Positions 18,327-26,460 of a DNA stretch of 64,000 nt are shown piece by piece. The notes beneath the pieces are model-generated. The model had not been told where the DNA came from. It did no database searches and was given only the letters and a program-made list of their open reading frames with translations. Position 1 is the first letter of the stretch; each line of letters starts with the position of its first letter. Source of the stretch: Streptomyces tateyamensis (lineage in GTDB: Bacteria > Actinomycetota > Actinomycetes > Streptomycetales > Streptomycetaceae); the NCBI RefSeq assembly GCF_003205575.1, contig NZ_PYBW01000070.1, forward strand, positions 21,334 through 85,333, given 5' to 3'. Made by a program: the position numbers and the translations under genes.

Positions 18327-18500
18327 ATGCCGTGGACGCTGATGGCGGCGGTCGGCCTGGCCACCGCCGGGCTGCTGGTGCTCGGGGTGCTGGTGGTGCG
18401 GCTGTGGGTGGACGTGCGGGCGCTGGCCGTGCAGGTGGACGGGGCCGCCCGGGCGCTGGCCGCGGCCGGCGAGCAGTTGGTGCCGCCCTCGTCCGAGTGA
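18327..18500 (+). CDS. 57-residue single-pass membrane protein
   Basis: ATG at 18327 with a GGAG 8 bases upstream opens a 57-codon frame ending TGA at 18498-18500. The product has one strong transmembrane helix (LATAGLLVLGVLVVRLWV, about 11-28) followed by an Ala-rich amphipathic helix and an acidic end. It begins nine bases after the zinc-ribbon gene and precedes tatA. A short membrane protein at this site is common in streptomycetes; its function is unknown. Confidence 0.65.
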   Translation: MPWTLMAAVGLATAGLLVLGVLVVRLWVDVRALAVQVDGAARALAAAGEQLVPPSSE

Positions 18501-18625
18501 TCCGCCAGGTGACGGCCGCCCAATCTTCACCGGTCTGTGAGGCCCCGCGGCCTGCTCGGCGCTGATCGCGGGGGTTAGGCTCTGATCGTGGTGCCCCCGG
18601 CCCCGTACCCGAAAGGTGGCAGTCC

Positions 18626-18895
18626 ATGGGCAAGGTCCTGGCCGTCGTGCTGATCATCGCCATGGCGGCGGTGTTCTACGGCGGGAAGCGGCTGCCCGAC
18701 CTGGCCCGCGCCTTCGGCCGGTCGATGCGGATCCTCAAGAGCGAGACGACCGCGCTCAAGAAGGAGTTCGCGGAGGAGTACCAGGGGCCGGCGAACTCGG
18801 CCCTGACGGACTCGACGCCGCTGATCAAGGCCGCCCCCGGTGATGCCTCCACCGCGCGGCCTGGCGCCGAGCAGCACCGCGACCGCGTGCAGTAG
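18626..18895 (+). CDS. tatA: Sec-independent protein translocase TatA
   Basis: An 89-residue TatA/E protein. One N-terminal membrane helix (VLAVVLIIAMAAVFYGGKRLP) is followed by the amphipathic helix LPDLARAFGRSMRILKSE, with the usual G-x-x-x-LP hinge and the Phe-Gly of the family. TatA oligomers form or weaken the membrane for export of folded proteins with twin-arginine signals. The ATG has GAAAGGTGG upstream. tatC follows after 67 bases, so they are probably one operon. Confidence 0.93.
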   Translation: MGKVLAVVLIIAMAAVFYGGKRLPDLARAFGRSMRILKSETTALKKEFAEEYQGPANSALTDSTPLIKAAPGDASTARPGAEQHRDRVQ

Positions 18896-18962
18896 CGCGG
18901 CCGCACCGCCCCGTGGCCGCCGTCCGGCGGGCACGTCGCACGAGTTACCCAGAGGACCGGGG

Positions 18963-19913
18963 TTGAGCAAGTCTTCCAAACCGCCGAAGAGCCCCGACGG
19001 ACGGATGTCCCTCGGTGATCACCTGCGCGAGCTGCGCAACCGGCTGGTCAAGTCGGTGCTGGCGATCGTGGTCTGCACGATCGCGGCGGCGTTCTTCAAG
19101 GACAAGCTGCTGCACTTCCTGATGACCCCGCTGCCGGCCTGCGCGGCGAACGGCCAGCCCCCCGCCGGGGTCAAGCACTGCGCCCAGATCGCGGTCATCG
19201 GTGTCACCCAGCCGTTCAGCCTCACCCTGAAGGTCTGCCTCACCGCGGGCCTGGTGGCGGCCGTCCCGATCTGGCTGTACCAGCTGTGGGCCTTCATCTC
19301 GCCGGGCCTGCACAAGCACGAGCGGCGCTACTCGCTGGCCTTCCTGACCGCGGGCACCCCGCTGTTCCTGGCCGGCGTCACCTGCGCCTACCTGCTGATG
19401 CCCACCACCATCGAGGTGCTGGGCTCGTTCACCCCGATCGGCGCCCAGCAGATCCTGCCGGTGGACGGCTACCTGAACATCGCCACCCGGATGCTGCTGG
19501 TCTTCGGCCTGGCCTTCGAGTTCCCGCTGCTGCTGGTGATGCTCAACTTCGGCGGAGTGCTCTCGGCCAAGCGGATGGCGGGCTGGTGGCGCGGCATGGT
19601 CATGGGCATCACCGTCTTCGCGGCGGTGGCCACCCCCAGCGCCGACCCGATCAGCATGCTGGCGCTGGCCGCGCCGATCTGGCTGCTGTACTTCGTGGCG
19701 GTCGGCGTCGCGCAGCTGAACGACCGGCGCCGGCGCCGCAACAACCCCGACGCGGACCTGGACGACGAGGAAGCCTCGCACGTGGACCTGTCGGTGGACG
19801 CGGTCGAGGGCGCCGAGTCGGTGGCCGCCTCCGGCCCGGCGGTGGCCTCGCCCACCCCGCGCGCCTCGGTCCCGTCCGCGCGCGCCGAGCAGGTGGACGA
19901 CGACATCACCTGA
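18963..19913 (+). CDS. tatC: Sec-independent protein translocase TatC
   Basis: A 316-residue receptor of the twin-arginine pathway. The signal-binding N-terminal motif SLGDHLRELRNRLVKS is present at residues 16-31, followed by six predicted membrane helices, including FSLTLKVCLTAGLVAAVPIW and YLLMPTTIEVL. The C-terminal tail (from about 265) is long, acidic and disordered, as in other actinobacteria. The TTG at 18963 is chosen for its GAGGACCGGGG site; upstream in-frame codons overlap the tatA end. A 14-bp terminator follows, ending the conserved block. Confidence 0.95.
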   Translation: MSKSSKPPKSPDGRMSLGDHLRELRNRLVKSVLAIVVCTIAAAFFKDKLLHFLMTPLPACAANGQPPAGVKHCAQIAVIGVTQPFSLTLKVCLTAGLVAAVPIWLYQLWAFISPGLHKHERRYSLAFLTAGTPLFLAGVTCAYLLMPTTIEVLGSFTPIGAQQILPVDGYLNIATRMLLVFGLAFEFPLLLVMLNFGGVLSAKRMAGWWRGMVMGITVFAAVATPSADPISMLALAAPIWLLYFVAVGVAQLNDRRRRRNNPDADLDDEEASHVDLSVDAVEGAESVAASGPAVASPTPRASVPSARAEQVDDDIT

Positions 19914-19931
19914 GTCCGATCCACCCCGCGA

Positions 19932-19967
19932 AACGCCCCGGTCCGACTTCCCCCGGACCGGGGCGTT
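19932..19967 (+). terminator. terminator after tatC
   Basis: A perfect 14-base-pair stem (19932-19945 with 19954-19967) encloses eight bases, 19 bases after the tatC stop. It marks the end of the conserved block before the accessory region. Confidence 0.8.
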
Positions 19968-20019
19968 CCGTTTCCGCAGCTCGGGCCCGGCGGACTTCGC
20001 GGGTACGCGGTCAAGTGGC

Positions 20020-20050
20020 TTGGCGAACGTCTGGCAATGTGACATATTAC
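20020..20050 (+). promoter_or_regulatory. hydroxyproline operon promoter with GTGACAT operator
   Basis: TTGGCG (20020-20025) and CATATT (20043-20048) are 17 bases apart, and the GTG start at 20055 is six bases downstream, so a leaderless transcript is likely. The element AATGTGACATATTAC (20036-20050) covers the -10, and its core ATGTGACAT is a palindrome around the central G. Related elements occur at 23086-23098 and 28398-28410 in the same cluster. A repressor bound here would block transcription. Confidence 0.5.
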
Positions 20051-20054
20051 TGCC

Positions 20055-21206
20055 GTGCTCACGAGACCAACCCACGATGTGGTGGTGATCGGCGCCGGCG
20101 TGGTCGGTGCCGCCTGCGCGTTCTACGCCGCCCGGGCCGGGCTGACCGTCGCCGTGCTGGACCGCGGCCCGGTGGCCGGCGGGACCACCGGCGCGGGGGA
20201 GGGCAACCTGCTCGTCTCCGACAAGGCGCCCGGACCCGAGCTCGAACTCGCGCAGCTGTCCAACCGGCTCTGGCGCGAGCTCGCCGAGGAGCTGCCGGCC
20301 GCCGTCGAGTACGAGGCCAAGGGGGGCCTGGTGGTGGCGGGGGAGCCGGCCGGGCTGGCGGCGCTGGCCTCCTTCGCCGACAGGCAGCGGGGCGCCGGCG
20401 TGCGGGCCGAGGCGGTGGCCGCCGACCAGCTGGCCGGCCTGGAGCCGCACCTCGACCCTGAGCTGGCGGGCGGCTTCCACTACCCCGAGGACTCCCAGGT
20501 GCAGCCGGCGCTGGCCGCCGCTCACCTGCTGCGCGCCGCGCGCAGGGCGGGCGCCGTGCTGCACCTGGGCGAGGCCGTCGAGGCGCTGCGCACCGGCGCC
20601 GACGGCCGGATCACCGGCGTGCGCACCGCCCGCCGCGAGCTGGCGGCCGGCGCCGTGGTCAACGCCGCCGGCACCTGGGGCGGTGAGATCGCCGCGATGG
20701 CCGGCGCCCACCTGCCGGTGCTGCCCCGGCGCGGGTTCGTACTGGTCACCGAGCCGCTGCCGCGCGTGGTGCGGCACAAGGTGTACGCCGCCGACTACGT
20801 GGCCGACGTGGCCAGCGGCTCGGCCGCACTGCAGAGCTCCGCCGTGGTGGAGGGCACCCCCTCTGGCCCGGTGCTGATCGGTGCGACCCGCGAGCGGGTC
20901 GGCTTCGACCGCACCCTGTCCACCGAGGCGGTGCGCCTGCTGGCCGCGCAGGCCGCCCGGCTCTTCCCGGTGCTGGCGCAGGTGCGGGTGATCCGCACCT
21001 ACCGGGGCTTTCGTCCCTACCTGCCGGACCACCTGCCGGCGATCGGCGCCGACCCGCGCGCGCCGGGCCTGTACCAGGCCTGCGGGCACGAGGGCGCGGG
21101 CATCGGGCTGGCCCCGGCCACCGGACAGCTGATCGCCCAGCAGCTGACCGGCGCGCTCCGGTACGACCTCGCCCCCTTCGCCCCGGACCGCTTCACCGCC
21201 CACTGA
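20055..21206 (+). CDS. FAD-dependent oxidoreductase, D-hydroxyproline dehydrogenase beta-like subunit
   Basis: A 383-residue DAO-superfamily flavoprotein. The FAD dinucleotide fold is visible at residues 8-33 (VVVIGAGVVGAACAFYAARAG), and GTTGAGEGNLL contacts the cofactor. The C-terminal GHEGAGIGLAPATGQLIAQ closes the flavin site. It resembles the HcnC/LhpB-type subunit that oxidises the C-N bond of cis-4-hydroxy-D-proline to 1-pyrroline-4-hydroxy-2-carboxylate. The next two genes encode the matching 2Fe-2S and alpha subunits, which supports the assignment over a simple amino-acid oxidase. It is first in the operon and follows a leaderless-type promoter. Confidence 0.8.
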   Translation: MLTRPTHDVVVIGAGVVGAACAFYAARAGLTVAVLDRGPVAGGTTGAGEGNLLVSDKAPGPELELAQLSNRLWRELAEELPAAVEYEAKGGLVVAGEPAGLAALASFADRQRGAGVRAEAVAADQLAGLEPHLDPELAGGFHYPEDSQVQPALAAAHLLRAARRAGAVLHLGEAVEALRTGADGRITGVRTARRELAAGAVVNAAGTWGGEIAAMAGAHLPVLPRRGFVLVTEPLPRVVRHKVYAADYVADVASGSAALQSSAVVEGTPSGPVLIGATRERVGFDRTLSTEAVRLLAAQAARLFPVLAQVRVIRTYRGFRPYLPDHLPAIGADPRAPGLYQACGHEGAGIGLAPATGQLIAQQLTGALRYDLAPFAPDRFTAH

Positions 21207-21261
21207 CCACGGCCCACCGAGAAGCCGCTGAGCACGGCTCACCGACAAAGGACACCGCCCC

Positions 21262-21576
21262 ATGCGCCGAACCCCCGCCGCGCTGGCCGAAGCCTCGCCA
21301 GGGCCGGCCCACACCATCGAGTTCGACGGCCGTGCCCTGACCGCGCTGCCCGGTCGGAGCATCGCCGCCGTGCTCTGGTCGCACGGCATCCTGGCCTGGC
21401 GCACCACCCGGGTGGACGGCCGCCCGCGCGGCGCGTTCTGCGGCATCGGCGCCTGCTACGACTGCCTGGCCACCGTCGACGGCCGCCCGAACCAGCGCAC
21501 CTGCCTGGTGCCGGCGCTGCCCGGCACCCGGGTGACCACCCAGGAGGGCAACGGCCGTGCCGACCTCGCCGTCTGA
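21262..21576 (+). CDS. (2Fe-2S)-binding subunit of D-hydroxyproline dehydrogenase
   Basis: A 104-residue HcnA-like ferredoxin subunit. Cluster ligands lie in AFCGIGACYDCLATV (C-x4-C-x2-C) and QRTCLVPALPG, the classic plant-type 2Fe-2S pattern. The N-terminal strand TIEFDGRALTALPGRSI is also typical. It should relay electrons from the flavin subunits to the respiratory chain. The ATG has AAAGGA upstream. Its last 20 bases overlap the following subunit gene. Confidence 0.85.
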   Translation: MRRTPAALAEASPGPAHTIEFDGRALTALPGRSIAAVLWSHGILAWRTTRVDGRPRGAFCGIGACYDCLATVDGRPNQRTCLVPALPGTRVTTQEGNGRADLAV

Positions 21577-22981
21577 GCCCGACTACCAGCTGGCCGTGAT
21601 CGGCGCCGGCCCGGCCGGCCTGGCCGGGGCGGTGGCCGCCGCCGACCGGGGGCTGCGCTGCGTGCTGCTGGACGCCGGCGCCCGGCCGGGCGGCCAGTAC
21701 TACCGCCACCCCGCCGAGGAGCTCGGCGCCCGGCGCCCGGACCGCCTGCACCACCACTGGTCGACCTTCACCGACCTGGTGCGGCGACTGGACCGGCACC
21801 GGGCGGCCGGACGCATCAGCTACCTGGCGCACCATCACGTCACCCTGCTGGAGCGGGCCGAGCCGTGGCGGCTGCACGCCGTCACCGGCGCGGACGGCTC
21901 GGGCACGGCCGCCGTGCGGGCCGACGCGGTGCTGCTGGCCACCGGCGCCCACGAGCGCCAACTGCCCTTCCCCGGCTGGACGCTGCCCGGGGTGGTCACC
22001 GCCGGCGGCGCCCAGGCGATGCTCAAGGCCGGCCTGGTGCTGCCCGGCAAACGGGTGGTGGTGGCCGGCAGCGGCCCGCTGCTGCTGGCCGCGGCCGCCT
22101 CGCTGACCGCCGCCGGGGCCAGGGTGCCGGCCGTCGTGGAGGCCGGGAACTACCTCGGCTACGCCCGTCGGCCCGGCGTGCTGGCGCAGGTGCCCGGCAA
22201 GCTCCGGGAGGGCGTTACGCACGGCGCCGCGCTGGCCCGCCATGCGGTACGGCTGCACCGGTCCAGTGCCGTGGTCGAGGCGCACGGCACCATGGGGGTC
22301 CCCCCGGCCGGAGGCTGGGGGAGGGTCACCGGCGTGACCCTGGCCCGCCTGGACGCCGACTGGCGCCCGGTGCCCGGCACCGAGTGGCGGATCGCCTGCG
22401 ACGCGTTGGCGGTCGGCCACGGCCTGGTCCCGCAGCTGGAGCTGGCCGTCGAGCTGGGCGCGGACACCCGCCACGTGCCCGACGGCACGCTCGCCCTGGT
22501 GGTGGACCGGCGCCAGCGCACCACGGTCGACGGGCTCTGGGCGGCGGGCGAGGCCTGCGGGGTGGGCGGGGCCGAACTGGCTCTGGCCGAAGGCGAGTTG
22601 GCGGCCCTGGCGATCGCCGGGGCGGACCGGGTACCGGCCGGGCTGCTGGGCCGGCGCCGCCGACTGCGGGCCTTCGCCGAGCTGATGGCCGCCGCGCACC
22701 GGCCCGGCGCCGGCTGGAGCGACTGGCTGCGGCCCGACACCGAGGTGTGCCGCTGCGAGGAGGTGCCCGCCGAGCGGATCACCGAGGCGGTCCACGAGCT
22801 CGGCGCGAGCGACGCGCGCACCGTCAAGCTGCTCACCCGGGCCGGCATGGGCTGGTGCCAGGGCCGGATGTGCGGGGCGGCGGTGGCCTGCCTGGCCGGC
22901 CAGGACGCGCCCGCGCCCGACCGGCGCCCGTTCTCCTGCCCGGTCCCGCTGGGCCGGCTGGCCGAGCTGCCGACCGACTGA
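21557..22981 (+). CDS. NAD(P)/FAD-dependent oxidoreductase, D-hydroxyproline dehydrogenase alpha-like subunit
   Basis: A 474-residue HcnB-like subunit. The N-terminal FAD site is VIGAGPAGLAGAVAAADRG (about 11-29), followed by PGGQYYRHPAEE. A second dinucleotide fold is seen in KRVVVAGSGPLLLAAAASL. The C-terminal 90 residues carry a BFD-like cysteine set (VCRCEEVPAERI and GWCQGRMCGAAVACLAG) that holds another 2Fe-2S cluster. The GTG start lies within the 2Fe-2S gene. Together with the two genes before it, it makes a three-subunit membrane-linked dehydrogenase for D-hydroxyproline or D-proline. Confidence 0.85.
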   Translation: MPTSPSEPDYQLAVIGAGPAGLAGAVAAADRGLRCVLLDAGARPGGQYYRHPAEELGARRPDRLHHHWSTFTDLVRRLDRHRAAGRISYLAHHHVTLLERAEPWRLHAVTGADGSGTAAVRADAVLLATGAHERQLPFPGWTLPGVVTAGGAQAMLKAGLVLPGKRVVVAGSGPLLLAAAASLTAAGARVPAVVEAGNYLGYARRPGVLAQVPGKLREGVTHGAALARHAVRLHRSSAVVEAHGTMGVPPAGGWGRVTGVTLARLDADWRPVPGTEWRIACDALAVGHGLVPQLELAVELGADTRHVPDGTLALVVDRRQRTTVDGLWAAGEACGVGGAELALAEGELAALAIAGADRVPAGLLGRRRRLRAFAELMAAAHRPGAGWSDWLRPDTEVCRCEEVPAERITEAVHELGASDARTVKLLTRAGMGWCQGRMCGAAVACLAGQDAPAPDRRPFSCPVPLGRLAELPTD

Positions 22982-22988
22982 GGCCCGG

Positions 22989-23017
22989 CGGCGGGACCGG
23001 CCGATGCCGGCCCGCCG
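22989..23017 (+). terminator. hairpin between dehydrogenase genes and deaminase gene
   Basis: CGGCGGG (22989-22995) pairs with CCCGCCG (23011-23017), with an inner CCGG/CCGG extension after one bulged A. It begins just after the stop and before a second promoter, so it may end the first transcript of the cluster. Confidence 0.5.
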
Positions 23018-23063
23018 ACCGACTGAACCTGTGGGCGGTACCAGGGCTGGTGTGCTCATGCCC

Positions 23064-23098
23064 TTGTGCCGCCACTGGGGCTACCTATAAAATGTCAC
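23064..23098 (+). promoter_or_regulatory. second cluster promoter with inverted TGTGACAT operator
   Basis: TTGTGC (23064-23069) and TATAAA (23086-23091) are 16 bases apart. On the minus strand 23098-23086 reads TGTGACATTTTAT, matching 11 of 13 positions of TGTGACATATTAC at 20038-20050. The element overlaps the -10 and the transcription start. The deaminase start follows 24 bases later. Confidence 0.55.
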
Positions 23099-23121
23099 AC
23101 CTCATAAAGGAGAGACGAACC

Positions 23122-24024
23122 GTGACCCAGCAGAACCGCACCCACCCCTGGCGCGGCATCATGGTCGCCACCACGCTGCCGCTGCGTGAGGACTTCTCGG
23201 TCGACTACGACGCCTACGCCGAGCACGTGCGCCGGCTGATCGACGCCGGCTGCGACGGCGTGGTCCCCAACGGCTCGCTGGGCGAGTACCAGACCCTCAC
23301 CGCCGAGGAGCGCGCCAAGGTCGTCGAGGTGGCCGTCGAGGCCGCCGGCGACGGCTCCCGGGTGATGCCGGGCGTGGCCGCCTACGGCAGTGCCGAGTCG
23401 CGCCGCTGGGCCGACCAGGCCGCCGAGGCCGGGGCCGGCTCGGTGCTGCTGCTGCCGCCCAACGCCTATCGCGCCGACGCCGACTCGGTGCGCGCCCACT
23501 ACGCCGAGGTCGCCAAGGCCGGCCTGCCGATCGTGGCGTACAACAACCCGATCGACACCAAGGTCGACCTGGTCCCCGCGCTGCTGGCCGAGCTGCACGC
23601 CGCGGGCTCGATCGTGGCCGTCAAGGAGTTCAGCGGCGACGTCCGCCGGGCCTACGAGATCGCGGAGCTGGCCCCGGGCCTGGACCTGCTGATCGGCGCC
23701 GACGACGTGCTGCTGGAGCTGGCCCTGGCCGGTGCGGTCGGCTGGATCGCCGGCTACCCCAACGCGCTGCCCGAGGCCTCGGTCGCGCTCTACAAGGCTG
23801 CCGTGGCGCAGGACCTGGACACCGCGCTGCCGCTGTACAAGGCGCTGCACTCGCTGCTGCGCTGGGACTCCAAGACCGAGTTCGTCCAGGCGATCAAGCT
23901 CTCCCAGGACATCGCCGGGATCCCCGGCGGCCCGGTGCGCCCGCCGCGCCGGCCGCTGTCGCCCGAGATCGAGGCGGCCGTGCGGGCCGCCACCGAGAAG
24001 GCGCTGGCCGAGGGCCTGAGCTGA
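23122..24024 (+). CDS. DapA-family lyase, probable 1-pyrroline-4-hydroxy-2-carboxylate deaminase
   Basis: A 300-residue TIM-barrel enzyme of the DHDPS/NAL family. PNGSLGEYQTLT (about 43-54) replaces the usual G-T-T-GE substrate loop. The Tyr in IVAYNNPID (about 138) and the Schiff-base Lys in IVAVKEFSGD (about 166) are present. In hydroxyproline operons this family converts 1-pyrroline-4-hydroxy-2-carboxylate to 2-oxoglutarate semialdehyde and ammonia. The neighbours (D-hydroxyproline dehydrogenase, epimerase, aldehyde dehydrogenase) fit that role, not lysine synthesis. The GTG start has AAAGGAGAG upstream. Confidence 0.85.
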   Translation: MTQQNRTHPWRGIMVATTLPLREDFSVDYDAYAEHVRRLIDAGCDGVVPNGSLGEYQTLTAEERAKVVEVAVEAAGDGSRVMPGVAAYGSAESRRWADQAAEAGAGSVLLLPPNAYRADADSVRAHYAEVAKAGLPIVAYNNPIDTKVDLVPALLAELHAAGSIVAVKEFSGDVRRAYEIAELAPGLDLLIGADDVLLELALAGAVGWIAGYPNALPEASVALYKAAVAQDLDTALPLYKALHSLLRWDSKTEFVQAIKLSQDIAGIPGGPVRPPRRPLSPEIEAAVRAATEKALAEGLS

Positions 24025-24030
24025 GCGCCC

Positions 24031-24065
24031 GGGGGTCCGCCGCCCCCCTCGCGCGGCGGCCCCCC
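24031..24065 (+). other. intergenic hairpin between deaminase and epimerase genes
   Basis: CCGCCGC (24037-24043) pairs with GCGGCGG (24053-24059), and after a T-C mismatch GGGGG pairs with CCCCC, making a long stem seven bases after the stop. It could be a partial terminator or an RNA-processing site that lowers downstream expression. Confidence 0.45.
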
Positions 24066-24106
24066 GGCCCGTACCCGTCCATCCACCAGTTGACGAAGGG
24101 TCACCG

Positions 24107-25111
24107 ATGCGCACCCGCCACGTCTTCCACGCCGTCGACTCGCACACCGAGGGCATGCCCACCCGGGTGATCACCGGCGGGTTCGGCGTCGTCCCCGGGG
24201 CCACCATGGCCGAGCGCCGGGTCCACTTCCAGCTGCACCTGGACCACTTCCGGACCCTGCTGATGTACGAGCCGCGCGGCCACGCCTCGATGAGCGGGGC
24301 GGTCCTGCAGCCGCCGACCCGGCCCGACGCCGACTTCGGGGTGCTGTTCATCGAGGTCTCCGGGCTGCTGCCGATGTGCGGCCACGGCACCATCGGGGTG
24401 GCCACCGTGCTGGTGGAGACCGGCATGGTCCCGGTCGTCGAGCCGGTCACCACGGTGCGCCTGGACACCCCGGCCGGCCTGGTGGTGGCCGAGGTGCGGG
24501 TGGAGAACGGCGCCGCCACCGCCGTCACCATCCGCAACGTGGCCTCCTACTCGGTGGCCCTGGACCGCAAGGTCGAGGTCCCCGGCTGGGGCACCGTCAG
24601 CTACGACCTGGCCTTCGGCGGCAACTTCTACGCGATCCTGCCGCTGGCCGAGTTCGGCCTGCCGTTCGAGCGCGAGCGCAAGCAGGACATCCTGGCCGCC
24701 GGGCTGGCCCTGATGGACGCGATCAACGCGGGCGAACAGCGCCCGGTGCACCCGGTGGAACCGTCCTTCCACAGCGTGCACCACGTCTACCTGGCCGCCC
24801 CCGGCTCCGACGCCGTCCACTCGCGGCACGCGATGGCGATCCACCCGGGCTGGTTCGACCGCTCGCCCTGCGGCACCGGCACCTCGGCCCGGATGGCCCA
24901 GCTGCACGCCCGTGGCGAGCTGGCGATCGGCCAGGACTTCCGCAACGACTCCTTCATCGGCACCACCTTCACCGGCCGCCTGGTCGAGCAGACCGAGGTG
25001 GCCGGGCTGCCCGCCGTGGTGCCCACCGTCACCGGCCGGGCCTGGGTCACCGGCACCGCCCAGTACTTCCTCGACCCGACGGACCCCTTCCCCGGAGGCT
25101 TCCTGCTGTGA
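24107..25111 (+). CDS. 4-hydroxyproline 2-epimerase (proline racemase family)
   Basis: A 334-residue cofactor-independent epimerase. Both catalytic cysteines are visible: LLPMCGHGTIGVA (about 90) and FDRSPCGTGTSARMA (about 256). The Ser/His signature HAVDSHTEGMPTRVITGG is at the N-terminus. It should convert trans-4-hydroxy-L-proline into cis-4-hydroxy-D-proline, the substrate of the dehydrogenase upstream. It is the first of two family members in this operon. Its stop overlaps the aldehyde dehydrogenase GTG start (GTGA). Confidence 0.88.
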   Translation: MRTRHVFHAVDSHTEGMPTRVITGGFGVVPGATMAERRVHFQLHLDHFRTLLMYEPRGHASMSGAVLQPPTRPDADFGVLFIEVSGLLPMCGHGTIGVATVLVETGMVPVVEPVTTVRLDTPAGLVVAEVRVENGAATAVTIRNVASYSVALDRKVEVPGWGTVSYDLAFGGNFYAILPLAEFGLPFERERKQDILAAGLALMDAINAGEQRPVHPVEPSFHSVHHVYLAAPGSDAVHSRHAMAIHPGWFDRSPCGTGTSARMAQLHARGELAIGQDFRNDSFIGTTFTGRLVEQTEVAGLPAVVPTVTGRAWVTGTAQYFLDPTDPFPGGFLL

Positions 25112-26460
25112 GCACCACCCTGAGCTCGTACAACCCCGCCGACCCCGCCGACCTGGTGGTCCAGCTGGAGACCGCCGGCGCCGAGGGGACGGCGGCCGCC
25201 GTCGAGCGCGCCCGGGCCGCCCAGCCGGGCTGGCTGGCGGCCGGGGCCGGCGCCCGCTCGGCCGCGCTGACCCGGGCGGCGGCCGCCGTGGAGGGCGCCG
25301 CCGAGGAGCTGACCGCGCTCGTCGAGCGCGAGGTCGGCAAGCCGCGCGGCGAGGCGGCCGGCGAGCTGGCCCGCACGGTGGCGATCCTGCGCTACTACGC
25401 CCAGGCCCCCTACGCGCCCACCGGGGCGGTGCACGAGCCGGCCGCCGGCGCGGGCCTGCTGCTCACCCGCCGCCGCCCGCACGGGGTGGCCGGGCTGATC
25501 ACCCCGTGGAACTTCCCGCTGGCCATCCCGGTCTGGAAGCTCGCCCCGGCGCTGGCCACCGGCAACACCGCGGTGCTCAAGCCGGCCCCCGAGGCGACCG
25601 CCTGCGCGCTGCGGCTGGCCGAGCTGCTGGCGCTGCCCGAGGGCGTCCTGGAGGTGGTGCCCGGGGCCGCCGAGGAGGGGACGGCGCTGCTGGACGGCGC
25701 CGACGTGGTCTCCTTCACCGGCTCCACCGCCACCGGCGGCGCGGTGGTGCGGGCCTGCGCGGCCCGCGGCGTCCCGGTGCAGGCCGAGATGGGCGGGGTG
25801 AACGCCGCCCTGGTGCTCCCCGACGCCGACATCGAGCAGGCCGCCGCCCACCTGGCCTACGCCGTCGCCGGCTACGCGGGCCAGAAGTGCACCGCGACCA
25901 GCCGGATCATCGCGGTGGGAGCGGCCTACCAGCCGCTGCGCGAGGCGCTGGCCAAGGCGCTGGCCGGGCAGGCCGAGGTGGTGATCAACCAGGGTGCGCG
26001 CGAGCGGCTGGCCGGGGCGATCGACTCCGCACTGGCGGGCGGCGCCCAGCTGGTGGCGGGCGGTCAGCTGCCGCAGCGTCAGGGCTGGTTCATCGAGCCC
26101 ACCGTGCTGGACCAGGTGCCCGCCGACCACCCGCTGCTGGCCGAGGAGTTCTTCGGCCCGCTGGCGGTGCTGCTGCCGGCCGCCGACCTGGACGAGGCGA
26201 TCGCGCTGGCCAATGCCAACCGGCACAGCCTGGCCTGCTCGGTTCACTCGCGCGACCTGGACGCTGCGCTGGCCGCCGCCGACCGGCTGACCGCCGGGAT
26301 GATCCGGATCAACGCGCCGTCCAGCGGGGTCGACTTCCACCTGCCGTTCGGCGGGGCCAAGGCCGCCTCCTTCGGTGCCCGCGAGCAGGGGCAGGCGGCG
26401 CTGGAGTTCTACACCGCGAGCCGCACCGTCACGCTGCTGCCGGGCGGGGGCGCGCGGTGA
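25108..26460 (+). CDS. aldehyde dehydrogenase, probable 2-oxoglutarate semialdehyde dehydrogenase
   Basis: A 450-residue NAD(P)-dependent aldehyde dehydrogenase. TPWNFPLAIPVWKLAPALATG (read in parts), the NAD-loop FTGSTATGG, the general base Glu in AEMGGVN and the nucleophile Cys in AGQKCTATSR are all present. In this setting it should oxidise the semialdehyde made by the deaminase to 2-oxoglutarate, feeding the TCA cycle. Four-base overlaps at both ends show tight translational coupling. The C-terminal SSGVDFHLPFGGAKAAS is the usual bridging region. Confidence 0.87.
   Translation: MSTTLSSYNPADPADLVVQLETAGAEGTAAAVERARAAQPGWLAAGAGARSAALTRAAAAVEGAAEELTALVEREVGKPRGEAAGELARTVAILRYYAQAPYAPTGAVHEPAAGAGLLLTRRRPHGVAGLITPWNFPLAIPVWKLAPALATGNTAVLKPAPEATACALRLAELLALPEGVLEVVPGAAEEGTALLDGADVVSFTGSTATGGAVVRACAARGVPVQAEMGGVNAALVLPDADIEQAAAHLAYAVAGYAGQKCTATSRIIAVGAAYQPLREALAKALAGQAEVVINQGARERLAGAIDSALAGGAQLVAGGQLPQRQGWFIEPTVLDQVPADHPLLAEEFFGPLAVLLPAADLDEAIALANANRHSLACSVHSRDLDAALAAADRLTAGMIRINAPSSGVDFHLPFGGAKAASFGAREQGQAALEFYTASRTVTLLPGGGAR

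Noticed and set aside
23122-24024. Dihydrodipicolinate synthase for lysine synthesis
   Set aside because: The substrate loop differs from DapA and all neighbours belong to hydroxyproline breakdown.
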